From Candidatus Eiseniibacteriota bacterium (GTDB lineage Bacteria > Eisenbacteria > RBG-16-71-46 > CAIMUX01): 64,000 nt of DNA. Every line of letters begins with the position of its first letter. The stretch's first letter is position 1. The stretch covers positions 496,001-560,000 of the forward strand of contig JADJQY010000002.1 of NCBI GenBank assembly GCA_016712505.1, read 5' to 3'. The notes under the pieces were generated by a model. The model saw only the letters and a list, made by a program, of their open reading frames with translations. It did not search any database and was not told the DNA's origin. Of the stretch, positions 7,837-16,707 are shown piece by piece. Position numbers and translations under genes: made by a program.

Positions 7837-10800
7837 ATGCGCACCCAGAAGCGCGACGATCTCCCGCGGCCGCGTCGATTTTGGCGACGTTGGCGGGTCG
7901 TTCTCCCGGTCGTGTTTTCCGCGTCGCTTGCCGTCCTCCTCATCGCGCCGTTCCTGCTCGTACGCATCCCGGCGGTGCGCGATCCGCTCCTCGACCTCGT
8001 GCCGCTCCAATCACTGATCGGCGCGGAGAGTCGACTCCGGGTGGCACGCGTCGAGCGGTTCGATCCCTTCGGCGTCCACTTCGAGTCGGTGCGGATCGAG
8101 TCGAGGCGCGACGGGCGCTGGCAGACCTGGGGCCGCCTCGGCTCCCTCGATTTCGTCTGGCGCCCCACCGCGTTCCTGACCCGTCGCGTCGAGATCGAGC
8201 GGCTCGAGATCGACTCGCTTTCGGTCGATCTCGCGGCCCTGACCCGACGCCCCACCCCGGGAAAGCCGAGGTTGCGCGAGCGGCTGAACCTGCGCCTGGG
8301 CCTGCCCGAAATCGACTGCCGCCTCCTCTCCGCCGATCGGATCTCGGTCCGCCGAGGTGATCAGCTGCTCGCAGATGGGCGTCTGCGGCTGGAGCGCCTG
8401 CACCACGCGGGCGGGGACCTGCGAGCCGACCTGAGCGAGGCGACGGTCCACATGGTGCGGGAGTCGCTGATGGTCTCACTCCTGAGCGGTTCGCTCCACG
8501 CGCACGAACGGGGCGAGGTCTCGCTCGACTCCCTCCGGGCGGTCTGGACGGGGGGAAGCGGCGATCTCGACCTCCGCCTCGACGCAACCGGGGAGGACGA
8601 GACCCGGGTGCGGGGAGAGGTGCGGCGACTCGCGCTCGAACCGGCACGGTTTCCTCCGCTGGCCCGTCTCGACCTCCGCCTCGAGCCGTCGGATGCGGTC
8701 GAGGGCCGACTCGCCCTGTCGGTCCGCCTGTCGTCCGGGAGGCCCCCGCGCGGTGATCTCGCTCTTGCGCTGCGCGGACGGCTGCTCGGCGCGGTGGTCG
8801 ACACCCTGGATCTGGCGGCGACCGGGAGCGCGGACACGGTTCACATCTCATCGATGCAGCTCGCGGTCTCCTCGCTCACCCTCGAAGGGGAGGGAACCTG
8901 GTTCCCCCGCGCAGGGGAGGCGCGCGCCGAGTTGCGCTACAGCGGCCTGGATCTCGGGGGCGATCCGATCTCTCGCTTCGCGCGCGGGCTCCCCACCTCG
9001 CTGCTGCGTGGTGAGATCACCGGCACCGCGGTCGCGATCGGACCCGAGGTCCGCGTGAGCGCGCGGCTTCACTCGCGCCCCGGTGTCTTGCTCGGACAGC
9101 TCCTCGAGGCTTTCCATGCCGACCTGCGTCTCGATCCGGATTCGCTGCACGTCGACAGCTTGCGTCTGGGAGAGACCCCGGGTCAGGGGACGCTGCTTCG
9201 CGCCGCCCTTTCTCGGCGGACCCAGCAGCTCCGGGCCAGCGTCGATCTGGAGGCTTTCGAGATCGGTCGCTGGATCGAACCGCGACTCGAGGTCCCGATG
9301 GAAGGGGTGGCGCGTGGGACGCTGCGGTTCCGCGGCGCCTTGAAACAACCCTACCTGGAGGGCGACCTGGAGATCGGACCAGGGTACGTCGAAGGGGTTC
9401 GCTTCGCGTCGCTCGTCGCGGGCGGCATCTCGGGGACTCTCTCTCCGCCGCGCGTCGGACTGGATCTGACGCTGGATCGCGCGGACATCTATGGGCTCGA
9501 GTTCGACTCGGTCAACGCCTCGGGAGTGGTCGGGCCGGAGATCTCCCTCGCGCTCCACGCGGTGAACGACTCCATCGCGATCGATCTGGCCGGAGCGGCG
9601 CTGCCACGCCAACCGGGGTGGGTGCGAATTGACTCCCTCCGGGCGCAGGCGGGGAGCCTCCCATCAATCCATCTGCTCGATCCCGCGCGCATCGAGGTGA
9701 GCAGGACGCGGGTGTCGACCGACAGTGTCCGCCTTGGCTCCACCTTCGGCCGGGTACGCGGCTCGGGGTGGATCGAGCCGCGTCCGGGGCACGCCGGCAC
9801 GGAGCCGTTCGCCTTCCGCTTGTGGGGCGACAGTCTGAGCCTCGCACCGTTCGCGCAATTCCTCCGTCTGCCCCCCGATACTCTCCGCGGCACGGTTGAC
9901 CTCGCGCTTCGCGGCGAAGGGACGATTCATCAACCGAGATACGCGGCCAGGCTGCAGCTCAGACGGTCCGAGGTGTACGGAATCGAACTCCATTCGGCCG
10001 AGTTCGGTCTGCGGGCGGGAGAATTGGTGCCCGGACGATCGACCCTCCTCGTCGACTCCCTGCGCGTGCGCCTCGATCCGAACCGCGGGAGACTCGCGGC
10101 CATCGACCGTGCGGCAGTCGGGCCGCAGAGACCCAAGCCAGCGTCGATCGTGCGGGGAGACTCGTTGCTTCTCGATTGGGGCGAGGGGTGGGTTTCACGG
10201 CTCGGGTCGTTCTCGCGGGAACGGGGAGGTGCGCTCGAGCGGGCCACGCTCGGTGGCCGCCTGACTGTCGATCGCTTCCCCACCCAGGTGAGTCTGAGGA
10301 GGCGCGGCGCGGCCGCACCGGACGCATCGCGCACCTCCTTCGTCGATCCGGTCGATCCCATGAGCCTGAAAGTGCAGGAGATCCGCCCTGGGGACGACCC
10401 GGGAGCGCAAGCCTCCAATCGCGGCGTGCGTGGCACGACCGCGGCCCGCGTGGTGATCGGGGGCACCGGCGCGAGTCCCACCGTGGCCGCAGAGTTCTTC
10501 GCCCGCGACCTCGCGGTGCTGCAGTCGGCGGCCGATTCCGCCCGCCTGGTCGTCGACTATCGCGACTCGCTCCTCACCGTCGAGCGGTTCGATTGGACGC
10601 TCCAGGGGGTCCGCACGCACTCCGAAGGCACGGTCCCGATGGTCCTGCGCTTGGGGCCGGATCCGGCGAAGCTCCTGCCGAAGCCGATCACCGGACGCAC
10701 CGAGATTCCGGAAGTCGATCTCGCCCTGGTGACCCTCTTCACCAACCTGGTGCTCGAACCGCGGGGCAAACTTTCCGGCACGCTCGAGTGGAGCGGAGCG

Positions 10801-11958
10801 CCAGAGACTTTGTTTCCCAGCGGTAGCCTCTCGGTCACCGATGGATCGTTCCGGGTCCCGGCGCGCGAGGAGCGGATCACCGACGTCACCGCCCGACTGG
10901 CACTTCGCGATGGGTATGTCTACATCGAGGAGGCGTTGGGGAAGGTGGACGGCGCGGGACGCCTGCGGGCCAGCGGCCGGTACAAGAACGACAAGGACTT
11001 CGATCTGCACGGCGATCTGCGCGAGGTCACGGTCTACGAGAGCGGCAACTACCGCTTCGTGGCCGGCGGCTCGGTCTGGGCTCGCCCCGTGGCGGACGGC
11101 GACTCGTTGCGGCCGATGGTCACGGGAGAGCTCGAGGCCGAGCGCGGGGTGATCACCATGGATCTGACCAAGCAGCAGGAGCAGAAGGTGCTCAAGACGC
11201 CCTTCCTGATCAATCTGCGGGTGAGCGCACCGGAGAACATTCGACTGGTCGACCCGCGGACCAACCTCGACCTCGCCATCGACTCTCTCCGGGTTCGCTA
11301 CCGCATGCCGCGATGGAACTATGCCGGGGAAGTGCAGATCGTCGGCGGCCGCTACCGCGTCTTCAGCTACTACTTCAAGGTGACCAGCGGGACGGTCCGC
11401 TTCGTCGACACCGGCCAAGGGCCGGAGCCGATTCTCGACATCGTCGCGGAGACCAGCGTCAAGGACGAGTCGGACAATCTCATTCCGGTCACCGCCCGGG
11501 TGACCGGGCCGGCCATTCAGCCGACCATCGCGCTCGAGGCGGGGGGAGATCGTACCGCGGACGAGGTTGTTCGGCTGCTCACCTACGGGCAGTACGCGGC
11601 CGGTCGGTTCGGGGAGAAGCGGGCGACCGAGAACCCGGCGAGTCAGTTCGCCAGCGGGGAGCTGTGGGGGGTGCTCGAACAGCAGCTGGTGAGTCAGCTC
11701 CCGTTCTTCGAGCGAGTGCAGGTCCAGCAGCCAGGGGCGGGCGATCCCTGGAGCATCTCGATCCGCCCGATCAGCACCCGGCAGTGGAATGTCGACTACA
11801 CCCAGGAGTTGGTCGACAAGGCGAAGCAATCGGTCAACGTCTCCTACCGCCTCGGCAATCGCTGGTTCGTCAACACCGGGTATCGTCGTCTCCTCGATGC
11901 GACCGACGGTCGCTCCGAACTGGTTAACCTCGATCTCCGCTTCCGCCTGGAATACTGA
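7837..11958 (+). CDS. tamB: Translocation and assembly module protein TamB
   Basis: Very long (1373 residues) periplasm-spanning protein of the TamB/AsmA-like group, with one N-terminal membrane anchor (residues about 21-43) and a repetitive beta-rich body. The C-terminal TamB domain (DUF490) is recognisable: repeated glycine/beta motifs, QVQQPGAGDPWSISIRP, then a barrel-like ending that finishes LDLRFRLEY. Such proteins help insert barrel proteins or carry lipid between membranes. The ATG directly follows the stop of the Omp85 gene, so the two are surely co-translated. Confidence 0.92.
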   Translation: MRTQKRDDLPRPRRFWRRWRVVLPVVFSASLAVLLIAPFLLVRIPAVRDPLLDLVPLQSLIGAESRLRVARVERFDPFGVHFESVRIESRRDGRWQTWGRLGSLDFVWRPTAFLTRRVEIERLEIDSLSVDLAALTRRPTPGKPRLRERLNLRLGLPEIDCRLLSADRISVRRGDQLLADGRLRLERLHHAGGDLRADLSEATVHMVRESLMVSLLSGSLHAHERGEVSLDSLRAVWTGGSGDLDLRLDATGEDETRVRGEVRRLALEPARFPPLARLDLRLEPSDAVEGRLALSVRLSSGRPPRGDLALALRGRLLGAVVDTLDLAATGSADTVHISSMQLAVSSLTLEGEGTWFPRAGEARAELRYSGLDLGGDPISRFARGLPTSLLRGEITGTAVAIGPEVRVSARLHSRPGVLLGQLLEAFHADLRLDPDSLHVDSLRLGETPGQGTLLRAALSRRTQQLRASVDLEAFEIGRWIEPRLEVPMEGVARGTLRFRGALKQPYLEGDLEIGPGYVEGVRFASLVAGGISGTLSPPRVGLDLTLDRADIYGLEFDSVNASGVVGPEISLALHAVNDSIAIDLAGAALPRQPGWVRIDSLRAQAGSLPSIHLLDPARIEVSRTRVSTDSVRLGSTFGRVRGSGWIEPRPGHAGTEPFAFRLWGDSLSLAPFAQFLRLPPDTLRGTVDLALRGEGTIHQPRYAARLQLRRSEVYGIELHSAEFGLRAGELVPGRSTLLVDSLRVRLDPNRGRLAAIDRAAVGPQRPKPASIVRGDSLLLDWGEGWVSRLGSFSRERGGALERATLGGRLTVDRFPTQVSLRRRGAAAPDASRTSFVDPVDPMSLKVQEIRPGDDPGAQASNRGVRGTTAARVVIGGTGASPTVAAEFFARDLAVLQSAADSARLVVDYRDSLLTVERFDWTLQGVRTHSEGTVPMVLRLGPDPAKLLPKPITGRTEIPEVDLALVTLFTNLVLEPRGKLSGTLEWSGAPETLFPSGSLSVTDGSFRVPAREERITDVTARLALRDGYVYIEEALGKVDGAGRLRASGRYKNDKDFDLHGDLREVTVYESGNYRFVAGGSVWARPVADGDSLRPMVTGELEAERGVITMDLTKQQEQKVLKTPFLINLRVSAPENIRLVDPRTNLDLAIDSLRVRYRMPRWNYAGEVQIVGGRYRVFSYYFKVTSGTVRFVDTGQGPEPILDIVAETSVKDESDNLIPVTARVTGPAIQPTIALEAGGDRTADEVVRLLTYGQYAAGRFGEKRATENPASQFASGELWGVLEQQLVSQLPFFERVQVQQPGAGDPWSISIRPISTRQWNVDYTQELVDKAKQSVNVSYRLGNRWFVNTGYRRLLDATDGRSELVNLDLRFRLEY

Positions 11959-12191
11959 AATAGACCGTACATGTCGTAGGTGAGGCGGGAAGGTCGCCAA
12001 CGATTCCGGTTTGTCGGAGTCGCCGAGAAGCTCACAGTTGTAAATGTGACCGCCTCCGACGGTCCGAGGTTGACGGCCGTTGTCCCCCTCACTATCCTCT
12101 CCGCCACCAAATGAAAGGGATTCCGGGCTTTTCGAGATCCGGTTTCTTCGCAGAGCCACGAGTCTCCCACGTCGGCGATGAGGAGGTCCCC
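11959..12191. other. Spacer after tamB
   Basis: The spacer holds an imperfect hairpin (CGATTCCG and CGGAGTCG with one G-U pair), possibly a weak terminator for the tamB operon. A good promoter follows, then the ribosome-binding site of the FG-GAP gene. An in-frame ATG at 12111 exists but lacks a Shine-Dalgarno. Confidence 0.45.
12070..12098 (+). promoter_or_regulatory. Promoter for the FG-GAP protein gene
   Basis: TTGACG, a 17-base spacer and TATCCT form a near-consensus sigma-70-type promoter. The predicted transcription start is about 12105, giving a leader of roughly 87 bases before ATG 12192. Confidence 0.5.
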
Positions 12192-13994
12192 ATGATCGTG
12201 CTGCCGCGCCTGGCCTGTACCGCGCTCGTTCTGCTCCCGCAGCTTGCCCTGGCGGCGCTGTATCAGGATGTCACCACCGAGCTCGGGCTCGGGGTCAACT
12301 CCACTGCGTTCCTCGGCCCCGGCTGCGCCATGGCGGATGCCGACGGGGACGGCGACCTGGAAGTGTACGTGGTCGATGGCATGGGAGATCCGAACCGGCT
12401 GTTTCGCAACGACGGGCCGCAGAACTTCGTCGAGGCGGCGGCCAATTTCAATCTGAACGACAACGGCTACGGGAAGGCGACCACCTTCGTCGACTTCGAC
12501 AACGACGGCGATCAGGACTTCCTCCTCACCCGTTTCGGCCCGACCGAGGGGGACCGCCTCTTCCGCAACGACGGCACGGGCAACTTCGTCGACATCACCG
12601 TCGGGTCGGGATTCGATCTGGTCAAGAACTACCACACCGGTGCGGCCTGGACCGACTACGACAACGACGGTCTGGTCGACTGCTTCATCGGAACCTACTC
12701 GGGAAACAAGCAGAACGCGTTGATGAAGAATCTGGGGAACGGCCAGTTCGTCGACGTGGCGGGACCGCTTGGTTTGCGCGATCCGCTCGGGCTCTGCTTT
12801 CAGCCGGGCTGGATCGACTACGACCTCGACGGCGACATGGACCTCTATCTGGCCAATGATGTCTTCGGCGAATCGAACAAGCTGTTCCGGAACAACGGGG
12901 ATGGGACCTTCACCGATGTCAGCGTGGTCAGCGGCACGAACGCCGATCTCTCCACCATGGGGCTGGCGATCGGCGACGTCGACAACGATGGCGATCCTGA
13001 TCTCTACATGAGCAACATCTACGAAGGAAATCTCATGCTGCGAAACCGCGGCGACGGGACCTTCCAGGACTACACCCTGGCCTCGGGGACCGGGGTCTAC
13101 AAGACCTGCTGGGGCTCCGACTTTCTCGACTACAACAACGACGGTCGCCTCGATCTGTACGTCGCCTGCATGATTCCGTACACCAACATGGGCGACGGCC
13201 CGGTCCCGAACAAGTTGTACCGAAACCAGGGCAACTTCATCTTCACCGACGTCTCGAACGGCTCCGGCGCGGACAACGCCGGCTACTCCTACGGTTCCTG
13301 CCAGGGGGACTACGACGGCGATGGTGACCTCGACATCTACGTCACCAACTGGTACCAGGGAGACGGGGCGCCTCCGAGCGCCATGCTCGAGAACCTCCAT
13401 GTCCCGCGCGGCGGGCAGGCGTCGGATGCGATCCGAATCACCCTCGTGGGGACGATCTCCAACCGGGACGCGCTGGGGGCAAAGGTGGAACTCTCCTACG
13501 CCTTCGGAAAGCAGTACCGCTGGAAGCAGTGCGGCACATCGTACGTGTCGTGCAGCGAGCCGACGATTCACTTCGGCATGCGGACGGCGGCGCAGGCCGA
13601 CTACATCAAGGTCTACTGGCCGTCCGGCCTGGTCGAGACGGTCTACGGCGTCCCCAGCGGCTCGCGCCTCACCCTGGTCGAGGGGCAGATCGCGAGCGAC
13701 GTGGAGCAGGAGCCGCGTCACGGTCAGCTTCATGTGGTCGGCATGAATCCGAACCCGATGCGCGCCGAGACTCGGATCGTGCTCTCCGGCCCGACCTCGG
13801 GAGCCGAGCGTCTCGCCGTGTTCGACGCGGCCGGGCGCCGGCTGCGCGACCTCGGGGCGCCGCGCGAGGGGGTTCTGCGCTGGGATGGACGTGACGCCTC
13901 CGGGGCTGCGGTTCCGGCCGGGGCGTACTTCGTTCGCGTCGATTCACCGTTCGCGTCGAGCTCCTCCAGCCGGCGCGTCATCGTCGTACGCTAG
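12192..13994 (+). CDS. Secreted FG-GAP/ASPIC repeat protein with C-terminal sorting-type domain
   Basis: Exported protein of 600 residues. A signal peptide (residues 1-19, ending LALAA) is followed by about seven FG-GAP/VCBS calcium-binding beta-propeller repeats, each carrying a DxDxDGD-type loop (DADGDGDLE, DFDNDGDQD, DYDLDGDMD, DYDGDGDLD). Next is an ASPIC/UnbV segment (SYAFGKQYRWKQCG to YWPSGLVETVYG). The last ~85 residues are the FlgD-Ig-like domain shared with four other proteins here (NPNPM, RWDGRDASG, PAGAYFVRVD). Likely a surface or secreted adhesive/binding protein; substrate unknown. ATG 12192 follows GAGGAGG; an upstream ATG would bury the signal peptide. Confidence 0.85.
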   Translation: MIVLPRLACTALVLLPQLALAALYQDVTTELGLGVNSTAFLGPGCAMADADGDGDLEVYVVDGMGDPNRLFRNDGPQNFVEAAANFNLNDNGYGKATTFVDFDNDGDQDFLLTRFGPTEGDRLFRNDGTGNFVDITVGSGFDLVKNYHTGAAWTDYDNDGLVDCFIGTYSGNKQNALMKNLGNGQFVDVAGPLGLRDPLGLCFQPGWIDYDLDGDMDLYLANDVFGESNKLFRNNGDGTFTDVSVVSGTNADLSTMGLAIGDVDNDGDPDLYMSNIYEGNLMLRNRGDGTFQDYTLASGTGVYKTCWGSDFLDYNNDGRLDLYVACMIPYTNMGDGPVPNKLYRNQGNFIFTDVSNGSGADNAGYSYGSCQGDYDGDGDLDIYVTNWYQGDGAPPSAMLENLHVPRGGQASDAIRITLVGTISNRDALGAKVELSYAFGKQYRWKQCGTSYVSCSEPTIHFGMRTAAQADYIKVYWPSGLVETVYGVPSGSRLTLVEGQIASDVEQEPRHGQLHVVGMNPNPMRAETRIVLSGPTSGAERLAVFDAAGRRLRDLGAPREGVLRWDGRDASGAAVPAGAYFVRVDSPFASSSSSRRVIVVR

Positions 13995-14012
13995 ACTTTC
14001 GAGGGGGCATCG

Positions 14013-15605
14013 ATGCGACACCTTTCACCTTCCTGGTTCGTGGCCGCGGCGGCGATTGCGGCCCTGAGCGCACCGGCCAAAGCGGACGAAGTCCTGGTCT
14101 GGAACGACCTCTTGCTCGACACCTATCGTTCGATGGGCGGCTGTCCCTGCCCATTGGCCCGGATCGGCGCCATGATGTCCGCCGCGGTCTTCGATGCAGT
14201 CAACTCCATCGACGGCGGCTACGAGCCGTATCTGGTCAGCATCCCGGCTTCCAGCGCAGCTTCCAAGGAGGCGGCCGCGGCCCAGGCCGCGCACGACGTC
14301 CTGCTGGCGCTCTTTCCCGCCATGCAAGCCGAGTATGACGCGCAGTTGATCGCGTCTCTGGGCCAGATCGCCGACGGCCCGGAGAAGAGCGAGGGAGTCG
14401 CGATCGGAGCAGCGGTTGCGGCGCAGCAACTAGCCTCCCGGGTGGGCGATGGCTGGGACTTGGTCGAGGTCTACGTCCCCGGGACCGGGGTGGGGGACTG
14501 GCGACCAACGTGGCCCGACTTCCTTCCCCCCTGTACGTCCCACTGGGGAGCGGTCACGCCCTTCGGTCTACAGTCGGGGGATCAGTTTCGGCCGGCCGAT
14601 CCACCGACTGTGAACAGTCCGGAATACCTCCAGGACTACATGGAGGTGAAGGAGTACGGTCGGCTGGTCAGCAACGTCCGGAACTCGGACCAGTACACCA
14701 TCGCCTGGTTCTGGGCGAATGACCGTGACGGCACCTACAAGCCGCCGGGACAACTGGCGCACATCACCGATGTGGTCTCGCGCCAGTTCGATCTCTCCCT
14801 GGTGGAGAATGCGCGGCTGTTCGCCCTGGTGAACCTGGCCATGGGGGATGCGGCGATCGCGGCCTGGGACTCGAAGTACGACACCGCCTTTGACCTCTGG
14901 CGCCCGATCACCGGCATCCGTCTGGGGGCGAGCGACGGGAATCCGGATACCCCGGGCGAGAGCAACTGGGTTCCGCTCAACACCGGGTCGCCGCCCTTCC
15001 CGGCGTACGTTTCCGGGCACGCCACCTTCGGTGCGGCTCACGCTGCGGTGATGTCGCGCTACTTCGGGACCGACGACGTGTCCTTCACCTGCTCGACCGA
15101 CGACCCCAAGCTCGAGCCGGGGATCACCACGCGGAGCTTCACCTCCTTCAGCCAGGCCGCACTCGAGAACGGCCGCAGCCGCGTCTACCTCGGCGTGCAC
15201 TGGCAGGTCGATGCCGATGCGGGGTATGCCGTCGGGACGCAGGTCGGCAACTGGACTTTCGATCACTATCTCCGACCGGTGACGACTGCCGTGGGGAGCG
15301 AGCTGGCCCAGGCGAACTCCTTCACGATTCAGTCGATCTGGCCGAACCCGACTCGGGGCGGCACCTCGCTTCGGTTGGTGCTCCCGGAGTCGGGACACCT
15401 CGAGACCAGCGTCTTCGACGCCGGCGGGCGGCGGGTGCAGCAGGTGCCTGCTGCGCAGACCGGCGCCGGGGAGATCACCCTTTCCTGGGACGGTCGTGAG
15501 GCTGGTCGAAATCGTGTCCCGGCCGGTGTGTACTTCGTCCGCGGCAGCCTGAGCGGGACCTCGGCCATCAGTCACACCCAGGCCCGACTCATCGTTCTGC
15601 CCTAG
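14013..15605 (+). CDS. Secreted vanadium-haloperoxidase-type PAP2 protein
   Basis: 530 residues with a signal peptide ending near APAKA. The vanadate/phosphate-pocket motifs of the haloperoxidase branch of the PAP2 superfamily occur in order: KYDTAFDLWRPITGIR (about 288), the SGH motif in PAYVSGHATFGAAH (about 330) and RSRVYLGVHWQVDADAG (about 388). Members oxidise halides with peroxide or act as acid phosphatases; which applies here cannot be decided from sequence. A FlgD-Ig-like C-terminal domain (PNPTRGGTS to AGVYFVRG) suggests secretion to the surface. It follows the FG-GAP gene by 18 bases, so likely the same transcript. Confidence 0.85.
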   Translation: MRHLSPSWFVAAAAIAALSAPAKADEVLVWNDLLLDTYRSMGGCPCPLARIGAMMSAAVFDAVNSIDGGYEPYLVSIPASSAASKEAAAAQAAHDVLLALFPAMQAEYDAQLIASLGQIADGPEKSEGVAIGAAVAAQQLASRVGDGWDLVEVYVPGTGVGDWRPTWPDFLPPCTSHWGAVTPFGLQSGDQFRPADPPTVNSPEYLQDYMEVKEYGRLVSNVRNSDQYTIAWFWANDRDGTYKPPGQLAHITDVVSRQFDLSLVENARLFALVNLAMGDAAIAAWDSKYDTAFDLWRPITGIRLGASDGNPDTPGESNWVPLNTGSPPFPAYVSGHATFGAAHAAVMSRYFGTDDVSFTCSTDDPKLEPGITTRSFTSFSQAALENGRSRVYLGVHWQVDADAGYAVGTQVGNWTFDHYLRPVTTAVGSELAQANSFTIQSIWPNPTRGGTSLRLVLPESGHLETSVFDAGGRRVQQVPAAQTGAGEITLSWDGREAGRNRVPAGVYFVRGSLSGTSAISHTQARLIVLP

Positions 15606-15657
15606 ACGGCGGGGCCAGGCTCGCAACAGGCGCTGCGGGACTGGCGGGGGAGGGGAC

Positions 15658-16596
15658 GTGCTCGCCATTGGATCGCTGCGTCGCTGGCTGCCCGCCCGGT
15701 GGATTGCTGCCATGCTGGTTTGCGTCTCGTCCGCGCCCCCGGCTCGGGCGCAGACCCCGGCGGCGCCGCAGCATCCGACGACGATCGCGCTACTCACCGA
15801 TCTCGGGATGGCCGACGGCCGGGTCGGACTCGCGCATGGGGTGCTCTTGGCCCGCACTACGGGGGTGGAGATCATTGATCTCTCGCATGCTGTCGCGCCG
15901 GGTGATCTCCAGACCGCGGGAATGATCCTGCGGGAGACGAAGCGGCTCCCGCCGAACTCGTTGATCGTGGTCTGCGTCGGGAGCGCGTCCCCGCCCTCCC
16001 GTTGGGTCGCGTTTCGCACCCAACGCGGATTCTACTACCTGGGACCGGACAATGGGGTCTTCAGCTGGGTACTCAAGGACCAGTCGGTGTTTCGCGCCGC
16101 CGAGGTACGACCCGGGGCGATCAACCCGAACTGGCAGCCGGGAGATCCGACTCTCACCGATCTGCTCGCTCCCGCCGCCGCTATGCTGGCCACGACCGGG
16201 GATGTCATGCGGGTTGGCGACGCCGCGCTCGCCGCGACCTTCGTCCGGATCGATCCTCCGGCCACGGTGGTGGCCCCGGCCACGCACGAGGTGGTCGCGC
16301 GGATCGTCTCGATCGATGCGGCGCGGGCCGAGGTCGGGCTCAACCTCTTTGCCGACGAACTCCGTCTGGCCGGCATCCAACCGGGAGACCCGCTCGAGGT
16401 TGCGATCGTGCCTCCCGGCTCCGAGCGCCCCTCGATCAGCGGATCTCTGCGCTTCGTCGCGCAGGAGCCGGAGCGTGACGGGATCGAGCTCACCGCCTGG
16501 CTCTCGCCGCTCGGAGCGCTCCGGCTCCGACTCTCCTCGACCCGGGACGCAGAAGCGATCTCCGCCGAGGCGGAGATCTCGATCCGGGCCCGCTGA
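15658..16596 (+). CDS. Exported, degenerate SAM-hydrolase/fluorinase-family protein
   Basis: Resembles the SAM hydroxide adenosyltransferase (DUF62) family, which also contains the chlorinases and fluorinases. Family landmarks are TIALLTDLGMADGRVG (about 42), IIDLSHAVAPGDLQTAG (about 78) and YYLGPDNGVFSWVL (about 125), then a C-terminal beta-barrel half. Two features are odd. A signal peptide (residues 1-32, ending ARAQ) would export it although SAM is cytoplasmic. The usual catalytic VDPGVG is VVCVGS here, and the FHGRD region is PTLTD, so the Asp and His of the triad look lost while one Arg may remain. Start GTG after GGAGGGG. Confidence 0.75.
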   Translation: MLAIGSLRRWLPARWIAAMLVCVSSAPPARAQTPAAPQHPTTIALLTDLGMADGRVGLAHGVLLARTTGVEIIDLSHAVAPGDLQTAGMILRETKRLPPNSLIVVCVGSASPPSRWVAFRTQRGFYYLGPDNGVFSWVLKDQSVFRAAEVRPGAINPNWQPGDPTLTDLLAPAAAMLATTGDVMRVGDAALAATFVRIDPPATVVAPATHEVVARIVSIDAARAEVGLNLFADELRLAGIQPGDPLEVAIVPPGSERPSISGSLRFVAQEPERDGIELTAWLSPLGALRLRLSSTRDAEAISAEAEISIRAR

Positions 16597-16639
16597 ACCC
16601 GTCGACCCAGCGGGCCGGCCGGGTGGGTTCGCCTTTCGT

Positions 16640-16668
16640 TTGCAGACTCCGGAGGCTCTTGCTAGCTT
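16640..16668 (+). promoter_or_regulatory. Promoter for uvrD
   Basis: TTGCAG, 17 bases, then TAGCTT. The predicted start at about 16675 leaves a 33-base leader containing the AAGGAGG site, consistent with the proposed CTG initiation codon. Confidence 0.5.
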
Positions 16669-16694
16669 GCGCGGACCATTTGCGTTCGAGCAGC

Positions 16695-16701
16695 AAGGAG
16701 G
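16695..16701 (+). promoter_or_regulatory. Strong Shine-Dalgarno that points to a CTG start
   Basis: AAGGAGG is a perfect anti-16S match. Six bases downstream is CTG 16708, in frame with uvrD; no ATG, GTG or TTG occurs in frame between it and GTG 16789. Confidence 0.7.
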
Positions 16702-16707
16702 CAGCCG

